From the NCBI GenBank assembly GCA_963974915.1, contig CAXBES010000010.1, positions 78,652 through 142,651 on the forward strand: 64,000 nt of DNA. The letters are read 5' to 3'. Shown here one piece after another: positions 51,306 through 60,709 of the stretch; the first letter of the stretch is position 1; every line of letters begins with the position of its first letter. The position numbers and the translations under genes are program-made. The stretch comes from CAXBES01 sp963974915 (GTDB lineage: Bacteria; Bacteroidota; Bacteroidia; Flavobacteriales; Flavobacteriaceae). The notes beneath the pieces are model-generated. The model was not told where the DNA came from. It was given only the letters and a program-made list of their open reading frames with translations, and made no database searches.

Positions 51306-52655
51306 CTAAAATCCCAAAATAACCTTAGAGAGGTAGAAAAACAGAAAAATTCCGAAGATATCATTACTGGTTGTAATAAACGGACCGGTGGCAATTGCCG
51401 GATCAATTCCTCTGCGATCAAGAATTATGGGGACAAACGTTCCAATCAAGGCGGCTACGATAATTACCGAGAGCATTGAGAGCGCGATCGTGAGTCCTAC
51501 TAACTGGTCTAATCCCGCGATATAACCATAAGCGATCACCAAAAGTCCGAGTGCTATTCCGTTAATTAGTGCGAGTCCCACTTCTTTGAGGAGTCGGTTA
51601 AAAAGACTCCCTTTTACGTTGTCGTTTGCCAAACCTTGAACGATGATGGCACTAGATTGAACTCCTACGTTTCCTGCCATCGCTGCAATTAAAGGGGTAA
51701 AGAAAAAGAGTATTGGAAATTGGGAAAGGGCTTCTTCAAAGCCTTGCATAATGTATACACTCCCTAATCCGCCAAATAGTCCTAAAACCAACCATGGTAA
51801 TCTCGCACGCGTTAATTGCCAGATGCTGTCATCTGCTTCTACGTCTTGGGAGATACCGGCCGCCATCTGATAATCTTTTTCGGCTTCGTCTTTAATAAAA
51901 TCAACGATATCATCAATAGTAATTCTACCTACCAAAATACCTTCTTCATCAACGACAGGAATAGCTTCAAGATCATATTTTTGCATTATTCTGGCGACTT
52001 CTTCGTTTTCGGTATGTACGGTAACATAATCTACTTTTGGGATAAAGACTTCACTAATTTTTGTTTTTTCTGAGGCGGTTAACAGATCTTTCAGGGAGAG
52101 TCTACCTGTTAACTTACCGTCTTTATTGGTTACATAAATTGAATGTACACGGGTAACGTTTTCGGCTTGTCTGCGCATCTCACGAACGCATCCCGCAACC
52201 GTCCAGGTCTCTTTTACTTGTACAAGTTCCTTTGCCATAAGTGAACCTGCGGTATCTTCGTCGTAATTTAGAAGTTCAACAATATCTGCTGCATGATCCT
52301 CGTCCTTGATCTTGTTAATTACTTTCTTTTGGATATCTTCATCGAGTTCGGCGATAATATCGGCGGCATCATCGGTATCCATTTCTTCAAGCTCGTTAGC
52401 GATCTCCTTGGGTGAGAGTCTATCGAGAATTTTTTCACGAACGTCGTCATCCAGCTCCATAAGAGCTTCAGATGAAATATCGGTTTCCAGTAATTTTACG
52501 AGATATGTCGCCTCGTCACTTTTAAGTTCTTCGAGCAGTTCGGCAACATCGGCAAAGTGAAACTCTTTTAACAGCTCACGCAACGCATTACCATCCTTCT
52601 TGGCGATAAGCTGTTCAATGTTTTCTATGAAATCAGTCGTGAGTTGAAATTGCAT
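51306..52655 (-). CDS. mgtE: Magnesium transporter MgtE
   Basis: A 449-residue Mg2+ channel. The N-terminal superhelical domain (about 15-135; ISSEALMELDDDVREKILDR) is followed by two CBS domains (about 135-260; KLTGRLSLKDLLTA, VDEEGILVGRITIDDIVDF) and five membrane helices. The pore region carries PLIAAMAGNVGVQSSAIIVQG and GIDPAIATGPFITTSNDIFG, the family's selectivity and gating motifs. It overlaps the 3' end of rsmA by 23 nt, a common flavobacterial arrangement. Confidence 0.95.
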   Translation of the reverse strand: MQFQLTTDFIENIEQLIAKKDGNALRELLKEFHFADVAELLEELKSDEATYLVKLLETDISSEALMELDDDVREKILDRLSPKEIANELEEMDTDDAADIIAELDEDIQKKVINKIKDEDHAADIVELLNYDEDTAGSLMAKELVQVKETWTVAGCVREMRRQAENVTRVHSIYVTNKDGKLTGRLSLKDLLTASEKTKISEVFIPKVDYVTVHTENEEVARIMQKYDLEAIPVVDEEGILVGRITIDDIVDFIKDEAEKDYQMAAGISQDVEADDSIWQLTRARLPWLVLGLFGGLGSVYIMQGFEEALSQFPILFFFTPLIAAMAGNVGVQSSAIIVQGLANDNVKGSLFNRLLKEVGLALINGIALGLLVIAYGYIAGLDQLVGLTIALSMLSVIIVAALIGTFVPIILDRRGIDPAIATGPFITTSNDIFGIFLFFYLSKVILGF

Positions 52656-53427
52656 CTTCCTCGATTTTTTTTGTGAGCGCTATAAATTGAGCTACCGGGA
52701 GTTGCTCCGGACGTTTGCCAAAGATAGTATCTTCTTTTAGTTTATCTGAAAGATTAAAAGATTTTAGACTGTTTCTAAGCGTTTTCCTTCGTTGTTGGAA
52801 TGCTGTTTTTACAACGCGGTACAACATTTTTTCTTCACACTCGAGCGAATAATCCGCTTTTCTGCTAAGACGAAGCACACCGCTATCCACTTTAGGTGGA
52901 GGATCGAAAACAGAAGGCGGTACGGTAAACAAATATTCTGCATCGTAAAATGCTTGTGTAAGTACCGACAGGATCCCATAAATTTTACTCCCTTCTTTGG
53001 CGCATATTCGCTGTGCTACTTCTTTCTGAAACATTCCGGTAAACTCTGGTATTTGCTCTTTATATTCTAGTGTTTTAAATACAATTTGAGTAGAGATGTT
53101 ATAGGGGAAATTACCGGTGATTCCGAAGGGCTCCTGACCAAAAATATCATGGAGGTCGCATTTTAGGAAATCGGCCTCAAGCAGCTTTAAATTGTCGTTT
53201 AAATAGTTGGCTTCTAAAAATGAAATCGACTCTGTGTCTAAATCCATCGCCACCAACTCTATCTCTTTAGAAATTAAGTATTTAGTGAGAACTCCCATTC
53301 CGGGACCAATTTCAAGAACGTTCGTATAACCATTTAGCTGAAGTGTATTTGCTATTTTTTCGGCAATGGCCTCATCTTTAAGAAAGTGTTGTCCAAGATG
53401 TTTTTTAGCGCGAACGGATTTACTCAT
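52633..53427 (-). CDS. rsmA: 16S rRNA dimethyladenosine transferase RsmA (KsgA)
   Basis: Dimethylates two adjacent adenosines near the 3' end of 16S rRNA during 30S assembly. The 264-residue protein opens VRAKKHLGQHFLKD, and has the SAM site VLEIGPGMGVLTKYL, the acidic DLD and the NFPYNIST catalytic motif (N-P-P/L-Y). VPPSVFDPPPKVDSGVLRL is also characteristic. It overlaps mgtE by 23 nt and begins the operon after a long non-coding gap. Confidence 0.96.
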   Translation of the reverse strand: MSKSVRAKKHLGQHFLKDEAIAEKIANTLQLNGYTNVLEIGPGMGVLTKYLISKEIELVAMDLDTESISFLEANYLNDNLKLLEADFLKCDLHDIFGQEPFGITGNFPYNISTQIVFKTLEYKEQIPEFTGMFQKEVAQRICAKEGSKIYGILSVLTQAFYDAEYLFTVPPSVFDPPPKVDSGVLRLSRKADYSLECEEKMLYRVVKTAFQQRRKTLRNSLKSFNLSDKLKEDTIFGKRPEQLPVAQFIALTKKIEEDAISTHD

Positions 53428-53862
53428 TGGGAAGGGTAATTCAGGTTATTTTTTCCTTTCTTCGGAAGGCTTTAAAGATACCAACTTTAAGAGGAACACC
53501 ATAGCTTTACAACGTTAATATGGCGGAAGATTTTTGATATCTCTCCTCTATTTTTTTACTAAAACAGCGTATTTGAGCGATAAAACCTACCATTTTAACA
53601 AAAAAATGTAAGAAAATTCCTTTAAATTAAAATATGCTTCTATATTGCCCAAAATGTATCGCCCTAAGTTATTAGTATTCAAATTTATGGCTTATAGAAT
53701 TAAAAAATTTTGTAGCGATTGCCCCCGTTGCATTTCATGTTAGCAATTCATAAAAATACTTCAAAATGAGGTTGTTTCTTTTGAGGAGGAGAAATAGCCT
53801 TGAATAAATAAAAAAAGTGTTTTTTGGGGGACAATTGCCACAACAACATATAAATTATAAGC
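53428..53862. other. Non-coding gap upstream of the structured RNA candidate
   Basis: No gene of normal size fits. A 13-codon open frame at 53766-53807 (+) reads MRLFLLRRRNSLE, with three consecutive Arg codons (AGG AGG AGA), and might be a leader peptide, but this is weak. The rest is AT-rich, with promoter-like material for the divergent rsmA gene. Confidence 0.4.
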
Positions 53863-53997
53863 GGGAACACGTTAGTTTCCGAAGAAGAGAACGAGAAGAG
53901 TATTAGTCTCGTGTTTATTATTAGTCAATAATAATTAACCAAAGCAGCGAAAGCTGCACTAAGCCCATTAGATTTATCTAATGGGCTTTTGTTTTTT
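53863..53997 (+). ncRNA. Candidate structured RNA: five consecutive hairpins ending in a strong terminator
   Basis: In order: GGGAAC/GTTTCC (53863-53880); ACGAGA/TCTCGT (53891-53912); ATTATT/AATAAT (53917-53932); GCAGC-GAAA-GCTGC (53944-53957, a GNRA tetraloop); and the terminator AAGCCCATTAGA/TCTAATGGGCTT (53961-53988) followed by TTGTTTTTT. An alternative pairing ACACG (53867-53871) with CGTGT (53910-53914) competes with the first two stems. The downstream CAP gene starts 268 nt later. It could be a small regulatory RNA (perhaps a 6S-type RNA of this phylum) or an attenuated leader. I cannot assign it to a known family. Confidence 0.5.
53961..53997 (+). terminator. Rho-independent terminator of the RNA candidate
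   Basis: A perfect 12-bp stem with a TTTA loop, followed by TTGTTTTTT. There is no protein gene directly upstream on this strand, which supports a non-coding transcript. Confidence 0.85.
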
Positions 53998-54265
53998 AAC
54001 TGTGTTAAATTGATGTTTATCGATATAATTGACTTAAATGAAGAAATATCTTACAATAATTTGAATGAATTTTTCTGCGATCCTAATGTTTTATTTAATT
54101 TTTTTAAGCATTTTATTAGTGTTTAACTAGCTGTGAGATAGAGCTTTATTGTGGCATTTTTTGGGTAGATGTAAAAATTAATAATTCGCAATATAATTTT
54201 TATGCAATGAGTTAATATATAGAGCGTTGAAAAAGGAACAAACTTAACTCAATTCATATCCCCCT

Positions 54266-54775
54266 ATGAAAAAACTTGTAAAAAGCGGTGTATGCTTTAT
54301 GGCACTCGCATTTCTGTTCATTTCCTGTTCAGAAGAAGACGTAGCAATCCCGGTTGCGAATGGTGATCAGTACCAAATAGATCTAACATTATCACTTCAA
54401 ACAGATTGGCAAATTGCAAACAGGGTGTTGTTTTTAATTAATCAGCATCGCACATCTTTGGGTCTTTCTGAAATTGTAAGCGATACGCAGTACGCATCGG
54501 CACTTGCCGTAGAGCACACTCAGTATATGATCGCGAACAACTCCTTAAATCACAATAATTTCGATTCGAGGGAGGCTACACTTCACAGTCGTGGTGCCAC
54601 AATGGTTGGAGAGAATGTTGCGAAAGGGTATAATACGGCAGATGAGGTGGTCACCGCCTGGTTAAATAGTTCGTCTCACAGACAGGTGATAGAGGGTAAT
54701 TTTACCCATGCCGGCTTTGGAATATTAAGCAACAGTAGCGACGTACATTACTATACCATGTTAATTTACAAATAG
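54266..54775 (+). CDS. CAP (SCP/PR1)-domain lipoprotein
   Basis: A 169-residue protein with a lipoprotein signal (GVCFMALAFLFISC, Cys21) and a CAP domain (about residues 50-168). Conserved elements are VLFLINQHRTSLGLSEI, ASALAVEHTQYMI (His), SRGATMVGENVAKGY (Glu), and SSSHRQVIEGNFTHAGFG (His). CAP proteins occur in secreted or surface proteins with varied roles; no specific function is evident. It stands alone on this strand. Confidence 0.9.
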   Translation: MKKLVKSGVCFMALAFLFISCSEEDVAIPVANGDQYQIDLTLSLQTDWQIANRVLFLINQHRTSLGLSEIVSDTQYASALAVEHTQYMIANNSLNHNNFDSREATLHSRGATMVGENVAKGYNTADEVVTAWLNSSSHRQVIEGNFTHAGFGILSNSSDVHYYTMLIYK

Positions 54776-54787
54776 AGACCGCCGGTA

Positions 54788-55096
54788 TTAGTGTTCACTA
54801 ATTACTTCAAGTTCTGTTCTAAACGCCACAAACTTACCTTCAAAAGGCTTACTTTGAGCCCTAAGGGTTTCGGCATCTTCCGAATAGTACTTTTCAAGGG
54901 TTTCCTTGCTATCGGTTCGATATTGGATAGAATATGTGATTCCTCCCATTTCTTCCTCGATCTGAACACGGGTCATAAGTGCATTAGAGAATTTTCCGGT
55001 GGCAAGCATAGCCGGAATATGGTCATTTTTCATCCAGTTAAGCCACGAATCGTGTACAGATGGATCAATATTTATGGTAACGTTGTAGATGTACAT
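54788..55096 (-). CDS. DUF4286 family protein
   Basis: A 102-residue small protein from the ATG at 55096 (MYIYNVTINIDPSVHDSWLN). An earlier start at 55123 would overlap the TPR gene and adds an unlikely tail. The ferredoxin-like pattern WLNWMKNDHIPAMLATGKF and ISYSIQYR-type segment (here GGITYSIQYRTDSKETLEKY) is typical of DUF4286. Function unknown. It follows the TPR gene by 23 nt. Confidence 0.85.
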   Translation of the reverse strand: MYIYNVTINIDPSVHDSWLNWMKNDHIPAMLATGKFSNALMTRVQIEEEMGGITYSIQYRTDSKETLEKYYSEDAETLRAQSKPFEGKFVAFRTELEVISEH

Positions 55097-55119
55097 ATAA
55101 AAGTTCTTGAAAACTAGTA

Positions 55120-56901
55120 TCAATTTATGGCATCCCCACGAAGAGATCTGTATTTCTTTCTCGCCTCTACGAAGTAAATGCTATCGGCAAACTCAAAGAT
55201 TATCTGTTCATAGAATTCTTTTGCCTTTTCAGGGAGTTGCAATTTCTCTTCATATAATTTCGCCAGGTGAAAGTAAGCATCGTCAGCCAGAATATCTTCC
55301 TTATATAGCTCTATTAGCTTTAGGTAATTAGCTTCGGCCATATCAAACTGTTCCGTTTTCTCGTAAAGATCTCCTTGTTTTAGCAAGGCTTCATCTTCAA
55401 TTTTTTCCCCTTTGTGATTGAGTAGAATATCGTCTAAGATTTGAATGGCTTCTTTATTTTTATTCTGAAAGGCCAAAAGATCGGCTCTTGCATATTTTTT
55501 CAATGCTGTTTGAGTAGAATCTTCTAGTGAATTATCTCTAATCATCAAACTAAGTTGCATCGCATCGTTCGCTATAAGTTGGGAAGCAGATTTCCGAAGC
55601 ACATCTAATTGTACTTGTGCCCATTCAAAATCTCCTTTGAAATAGCTGGTTTGAGCTACTTTAAAACGTGCTTCTTGTGCTAATACATCACTTTGTACCT
55701 TCTTCTGAATTTGTGAGTAATAAATTAACGCCTGATTAAATTTCTCATCATAAACTAAGATATCTGCCAACTCCATTTTTACTCGTGCTTCTTGATAGGA
55801 AGTGAGTTTTTCTTTCCCAAGCGCTTTTAAATTTTCAATGGCTTTTTCTTTTTTTCCTGCCTGAAAGGCTAAAAAGTGGTTGTAATCTATTTGTAGCAAA
55901 TACGTTTGTCGTGAACGCCCATAAGTGTCTAAAAGTGATTCGAACTGCTTTTCAACTTCGGGATAATCTTTTTCGGTTGCCGTTTTTAATGCAATTTTCA
56001 TCAAGTATTGATGTCCTTGTAATTTAGCTTCCGGGGTGGTAGATTTTTCGATCAGGAAATTGACGATATCGGTGGCGTTTTCGTAATCTTCTTCAGAAAT
56101 AGTGATTATCGCCAATTCTGCCATCCCCCGAAGGTCTTCTTCCGTACGTTTATAAATCGCTTTTTCCTGAGTAAACGCTTTTTTAAACTCCTTTTGTTGT
56201 ATAAATAACCAACTTAGTAATTCGTTGTACAACACGTTGGGTTCCTTCTGAAGATTTTGTAGTAAGGTTTTTCGCAGGATCGTATTCGCTTCATTTAACG
56301 GGTCTTCGGTCACGTACATACTAAAATTACGTTGTGCAATACTTTTACCCGAAGGATTCTTTACAATTAGATCGATGTATTTATTAAACATTTTTTCCAA
56401 CTCTCCTTGCTCACCGTAAATACGTGCCAATTGAATATTGAAGTCTCTTTCGGGGTCAAGAACCATCATTTGCTCATACAGGGAGGCTGCCTGATCTAAA
56501 AGACTGTATTTCTCGAAAGACTTTCCAACACTATACGCATAATTGGAATTTAAAAGAGCCATTTCGATAGCCAGATCATAGTATTTGTTAGCTTCCGTAG
56601 TATTTTCCTGAAGCGAATAATTATACCCCAATTCTACATAAAGTTGCGGATTGGTACGTGGAGCATCTAGTTTTTCCTGTAATAAAGACTCGGCGGCCTC
56701 AAAATTCTCTAATTGTTGATGTGCTTCTATGATAGACAGTAAAAAATCGAACCGACTGGGAGTCTTTTTATAGAGTTTCTCATAGATCGCCAGGGACTTT
56801 TCATATTCACCCTGGTCAAAGTAATTTTTGGCTAAGAGCTCGTTTTGAGCCATAGCCGAAGTCCCCATAATAATTAATAATAAAAGCAGAATATAACGCA
56901 T
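55120..56901 (-). CDS. Exported tetratricopeptide-repeat protein
   Basis: A 593-residue protein with a signal peptide (LLLLLIIMGTSAMAQ) and about twelve TPR-like helical pairs along its length, for example NYFDQGEYEKSLAIYEKLYK, YVELGYNYSLQENTTEANKY and ARFKVAQTSYFKGDFEWAQ. The C-terminal repeats end in AKEFYEQIIFEFADSIYFVE. It is probably a periplasmic scaffold. It is followed by the DUF4286 gene and preceded by serS, both on the same strand. Confidence 0.88.
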   Translation of the reverse strand: MRYILLLLLIIMGTSAMAQNELLAKNYFDQGEYEKSLAIYEKLYKKTPSRFDFLLSIIEAHQQLENFEAAESLLQEKLDAPRTNPQLYVELGYNYSLQENTTEANKYYDLAIEMALLNSNYAYSVGKSFEKYSLLDQAASLYEQMMVLDPERDFNIQLARIYGEQGELEKMFNKYIDLIVKNPSGKSIAQRNFSMYVTEDPLNEANTILRKTLLQNLQKEPNVLYNELLSWLFIQQKEFKKAFTQEKAIYKRTEEDLRGMAELAIITISEEDYENATDIVNFLIEKSTTPEAKLQGHQYLMKIALKTATEKDYPEVEKQFESLLDTYGRSRQTYLLQIDYNHFLAFQAGKKEKAIENLKALGKEKLTSYQEARVKMELADILVYDEKFNQALIYYSQIQKKVQSDVLAQEARFKVAQTSYFKGDFEWAQVQLDVLRKSASQLIANDAMQLSLMIRDNSLEDSTQTALKKYARADLLAFQNKNKEAIQILDDILLNHKGEKIEDEALLKQGDLYEKTEQFDMAEANYLKLIELYKEDILADDAYFHLAKLYEEKLQLPEKAKEFYEQIIFEFADSIYFVEARKKYRSLRGDAIN

Positions 56902-56969
56902 GCGTTAAAGATAACGAATTGATTTCTGACTGAGTATATCAAAAATGACGCCGATTAAGCTAAATCTAT

Positions 56970-58241
56970 TTAATCGATTAGATCGAACCCGCAATACGGA
57001 ACTAAAACCTCAGGGATCCTGATTCCTTCTGAAGTTTGATAATTCTCTAAAATACCTGCTAACACCCTTGGTAAAGCAAGAGCACTACCGTTTAAAGTAT
57101 GTACCAGTTTATTTTTTCCATCGGAATCTTTAAAACGAAGTTTTAATCTATTTGCCTGGTAGGTCTCAAAATTTGAAACTGATGATATCTCTAACCAACG
57201 ATCCTGAGCTGTCGAAAATACCTCAAAATCGTATGTAAGGGCCGAGGTAAAGCCCAGATCGCCACCACAAAGGCGTAAAATTCTATAGGGCAACTTTAAT
57301 TCACGTAATATCTCTTTTACGTGTTCTACCATTCCATCCAGAGCTTCGTAACTTTTATCAGGATGTTCAACCCTAACAATCTCTACTTTGTCAAATTGAT
57401 GCAACCGATTTAAACCGCGAACATGAGCCCCGTAACTTCCCGCTTCTCTTCTAAAACAAGGGGTGTAACCCGTACACGTTATTGGAAGATCACCGGAATT
57501 CAAAAGATCGCCACGAAACATATTAGTTACCGGCACTTCGGCTGTTGGAATTAAATAAAGATCGTCTGCCGTTACATGGTACATCTGACCTTCTTTATCA
57601 GGGAGTTGCCCGGTGCCATAACCCGAAGCTTCATTTACCAAATGCGGTACTTGATATTCGGTATAACCTGCCGCAGTATTTTTATCCAGAAAATAGGCAA
57701 TCAAAGCACGCTGCAGTCTGGCGCCTTTTCCTTTGTAAACAGGAAATCCGGCACCCGTAATTTTAACTCCTAATTCAAAATCGATGATATCGTATTTCTT
57801 TGCCAATTCCCAATGCGGAAGTGCTCCTTCTGCCAAAACAGGGACATCACCTTCTCTAAAAGTTTCCTCGTTATCATTTTCGTCGGTTCCCGCCGGGACG
57901 AGTTGGTTGGGAATATTAGGGATAGTGTACAAGAGGTTCTGAAGCTTTTCGGAAGCAACATTTAATTGCTCACTTAGCTCTTTAGATGTTTCTTTTAGCT
58001 TACTCGTTTTCTCCTTAAGTAAATTTGCTTTTTGAGTTTCACCATTCTTAAAAAGTATGCCGATCTCCTTAGAGAAGGTGTTCGATTGTGCCAAAGTTTC
58101 ATCTAATTTAGCCTGCGTACTTCTTCTGGTTTCGTCGGCGTCTAAAACTTCATTTAACACTTGAGCTGCATCAATACCTCTTTTGGCAAGTGCAGTGATC
58201 ATTTGATCTTTATTTTCTCTAATGTCTGTTACCTGTAACAT
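56970..58241 (-). CDS. serS: Serine--tRNA ligase
   Basis: Charges tRNA-Ser. The 423-residue protein has the N-terminal coiled-coil arm (about 30-110) that contacts tRNA-Ser. The class II motif 2 is TGYTPCFRREAGSYG followed by VRGLNRLHQFDKVEI, and motif 3 is LNGSALALPRVLAGILENYQ. It starts MLQVTDIRENKDQMI. A gap of 68 nt separates it from the TPR gene downstream. Confidence 0.97.
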   Translation of the reverse strand: MLQVTDIRENKDQMITALAKRGIDAAQVLNEVLDADETRRSTQAKLDETLAQSNTFSKEIGILFKNGETQKANLLKEKTSKLKETSKELSEQLNVASEKLQNLLYTIPNIPNQLVPAGTDENDNEETFREGDVPVLAEGALPHWELAKKYDIIDFELGVKITGAGFPVYKGKGARLQRALIAYFLDKNTAAGYTEYQVPHLVNEASGYGTGQLPDKEGQMYHVTADDLYLIPTAEVPVTNMFRGDLLNSGDLPITCTGYTPCFRREAGSYGAHVRGLNRLHQFDKVEIVRVEHPDKSYEALDGMVEHVKEILRELKLPYRILRLCGGDLGFTSALTYDFEVFSTAQDRWLEISSVSNFETYQANRLKLRFKDSDGKNKLVHTLNGSALALPRVLAGILENYQTSEGIRIPEVLVPYCGFDLID

Positions 58242-58439
58242 CTTTTGGATTTAAGACGTCAAATTTACATAAATTCTTGGTGAAGGAAGGATTTTATAAG
58301 CTCAAAATAAAGATTGGCCTGGTTGCAAAAAACAACCTCTACCATTGGGCTTTAAATTTGCGATTTTGTTAAGTGAATCTATCATTATATCTAATTTGAA
58401 GGCTCATTTTATAATTATGAGCTATAAGAATTGTAGGAG

Positions 58440-59783
58440 TTATTTAGTACGAAGAACTTCTTTTGCACGATAATCATCGGGCGAGGGCAATATCCAATCA
58501 TGATGTTTAAAATGGTGCCATTTTTCAGATGCGAGATCCACTTCCGAATCAATTAATTTATGATAGGAACCATCATTAACTTTCACCCTTACTTCCATAT
58601 AAACCGCAACATCCTTGCCTTTCTCGGCTTCCACATGTTTTATTCGTTGTGCCAATTGCCACAAAATATCCGGCTTTGTTTTAACAGATCGCTGTTGCTT
58701 TTTAGCCAATAGTTTGTTGTGGTCATACCAAGTGCGTTTACCGGTTGCTTTATCTTCAACCCATACACTAAGACTTCCGCCTTTAGAGCGCAACATCATT
58801 CGCCAACTTAATCGATGCCCTTCTTCTGTCCAAAGAACATCATCTTTAAAAAACCAATGTCGTAATGGCAAACCTATTTGAAAGATAAAATAGATCGAGA
58901 ATACTGTGATGATTAGTTTTTTATGCTTCGGAATGATTATTTCTCCGGCTGTATAAAGTGTTTTTCTGGGCAAAAATCGCTTCTGAAGTGTTTCCGAAGA
59001 AAAGAAAAACAAAGCGAAAGCTATAGACATATAGGGAAAGATCCCAATTTGAAAAACGATAGAATTAAAAAGATGGAAGAATACCGATATGATAAATCCT
59101 ATTAGGCGTGTACGTTTCCAGAGCATTAGCGGTACTATCAATAAATCGAACAAAATACCCACATAGGCGATGCACCAATGCACCCAATCCAGTTGTAAAA
59201 ATTCGCCAATTAACCAATAGTCCTTTTTGCCTCGCATAAATAACTCGGCTACCGATGCGTTTAACCAATCCGGATACCACTTTGCCACCGAAGCATACGT
59301 ATATACAATCCATACCTGGAGTATTAATATTAAAATACACCACCGTGGCATGGACGGTGATTTAATTTCGGGATTCAATTTTGCGTCTAAGGAAAACCAT
59401 CTGTTTGCCGGAAGAAAAACCATGATCCAGCAAAGAAGCATCATGAGATAATAGTGATTGTTGTAGGAAGTTTTTTGCAAGAGATATACAGCAGACCACA
59501 TTATGGCATATCCTATCATTGCTACCCGATATTTATAACCGAGCATTACCATGAGTCCGAAGATCCCCATGATCACAAAATAGACATACATTTGTTCCCC
59601 GGGTAGGACTTGCAGAAACTCAAAACCTATAAAATTAAAGGTGAATTCGGGTTCTACTAATGTTTTTTTTAGCCAGCCCGTAGCGATCGCTCCAAAAGCC
59701 TCTACAGCGATTAGTAAACCAAAGAAAGCTCTAAATAAAACGAGTCCGGTATTATCTATATGTTTAAATAAAAATTTATCCAT
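58440..59783 (-). CDS. HTTM (vitamin K-dependent gamma-carboxylase-like) membrane protein
   Basis: A 447-residue integral membrane protein of the horizontally transferred transmembrane (HTTM) family, related in fold to vitamin K-dependent gamma-carboxylase. Features include the N-terminal NTGLVLFRAFFGLLIAVEAF, SYNNHYYLMMLLCWIMVFLP and ANRWFSLDA region, several membrane helices up to about residue 300, and a C-terminal soluble domain. True carboxylation activity is not established for bacterial members. It overlaps the 3' end of ribF by 8 nt, which suggests coupling. Confidence 0.85.
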   Translation of the reverse strand: MDKFLFKHIDNTGLVLFRAFFGLLIAVEAFGAIATGWLKKTLVEPEFTFNFIGFEFLQVLPGEQMYVYFVIMGIFGLMVMLGYKYRVAMIGYAIMWSAVYLLQKTSYNNHYYLMMLLCWIMVFLPANRWFSLDAKLNPEIKSPSMPRWCILILILQVWIVYTYASVAKWYPDWLNASVAELFMRGKKDYWLIGEFLQLDWVHWCIAYVGILFDLLIVPLMLWKRTRLIGFIISVFFHLFNSIVFQIGIFPYMSIAFALFFFSSETLQKRFLPRKTLYTAGEIIIPKHKKLIITVFSIYFIFQIGLPLRHWFFKDDVLWTEEGHRLSWRMMLRSKGGSLSVWVEDKATGKRTWYDHNKLLAKKQQRSVKTKPDILWQLAQRIKHVEAEKGKDVAVYMEVRVKVNDGSYHKLIDSEVDLASEKWHHFKHHDWILPSPDDYRAKEVLRTK

Positions 59784-60708
59784 ATTGCTTCAGAAATTCT
59801 CTGGCGATAGTCTCATCATTCTGAATGGCATCCTTCAGTTCTTCGAGAGACTCAAAAGTTTCTTCGTCCCGAACGTGTGATAAAAACTCTATTTTGAGTT
59901 TCTTTCCGTAGAGATCCTTATCCAGATCCAAAAAGAATGTTTCAATGGTTTTTTGTGTTCCACCTACGGTTGGGTTTGTTCCAATACTTGTAATTCCGAA
60001 GACAACCTTGTCATCGATGATACTTCTCACGATATAAACTCCGTTTTTTGGAATTAATTTATAGGTTTCGTCAAGTTGTAAATTGGCGGTAGGATATTGC
60101 ATGGTTCGTCCCAATGCCTTTCCTTTAACCACATTTCCTGAAACCATAAACGGGTAGCCTAAATAATTATTTGCCGTTTCAATATCTCCAGCTTTTAAGG
60201 CATTTCTAATTTTTGTGGAACTAATTGCGACATCGTCTAATTCTTGTGCACTAATTTCCAATACCTCAAAACCGTACGTTTTTCCAAACTCCCGAAGGTC
60301 GTCAATATTTGCGTTTCTATTTCTCCCAAAGCGATGGTCGTAACCAATTATGATCTTCTTAGCGTGTAATTTATTTACCAGAATGTCTCTCACGTATTCC
60401 AGAGCCGTAAGTCTGGAGAATGCATGGGTAAATGGATGAATGACCAGGTGATCCAGTCCGATCTCCTCTAGCAGCTCCTTTTTTTCTGAAAGCGTATTAA
60501 TTAATTTAATATTCGAATCTGTTTGGAGTACCATTCTGGGATGAGGGAAGAAGGTGAGCAACACCGATTCTAATCCTTCTTTTTTTGCTGTGCTTACAAG
60601 TCGGTTTAAAATCGCCTTATGGCCAACATGAACACCGTCGAAGGTGCCTATAGTCACCACCGAAGGGCGATCGTTATTATAGGTTGAAGCAGATTGATAT
60701 TGATCCAC
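59776..60708 (-). CDS. ribF: Bifunctional riboflavin kinase/FAD synthetase
   Basis: Makes FMN and FAD from riboflavin. The 310-residue protein begins at a GTG (60706-60708), one base after the pth stop. The adenylyltransferase domain (1-150) has VTIGTFDGVHVGHKAIL and the IIIGYDHRFGRNR motif. The kinase domain (185-310) shows GNVVKGKALGRTMQYPTANL, KNGVYIV and ETFFLDLDKDLYGK. No FMN riboswitch is seen upstream, where pth lies immediately before it. Confidence 0.96.
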   Translation of the reverse strand: MDQYQSASTYNNDRPSVVTIGTFDGVHVGHKAILNRLVSTAKKEGLESVLLTFFPHPRMVLQTDSNIKLINTLSEKKELLEEIGLDHLVIHPFTHAFSRLTALEYVRDILVNKLHAKKIIIGYDHRFGRNRNANIDDLREFGKTYGFEVLEISAQELDDVAISSTKIRNALKAGDIETANNYLGYPFMVSGNVVKGKALGRTMQYPTANLQLDETYKLIPKNGVYIVRSIIDDKVVFGITSIGTNPTVGGTQKTIETFFLDLDKDLYGKKLKIEFLSHVRDEETFESLEELKDAIQNDETIAREFLKQYG

Positions 60709-60709
60709 G

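Noticed and set aside
52306..52560. Ser-rich plus-strand open frame
   Set aside because: Antisense to the MgtE N-terminal domain; the Ser run mirrors acidic codons on the other strand.
58242..58439. Possible RNA or small gene in the serS-HTTM gap
   Set aside because: Only a 5-bp hairpin (GGTTG/CAACC) with no T run or coding frame; nothing supportable.
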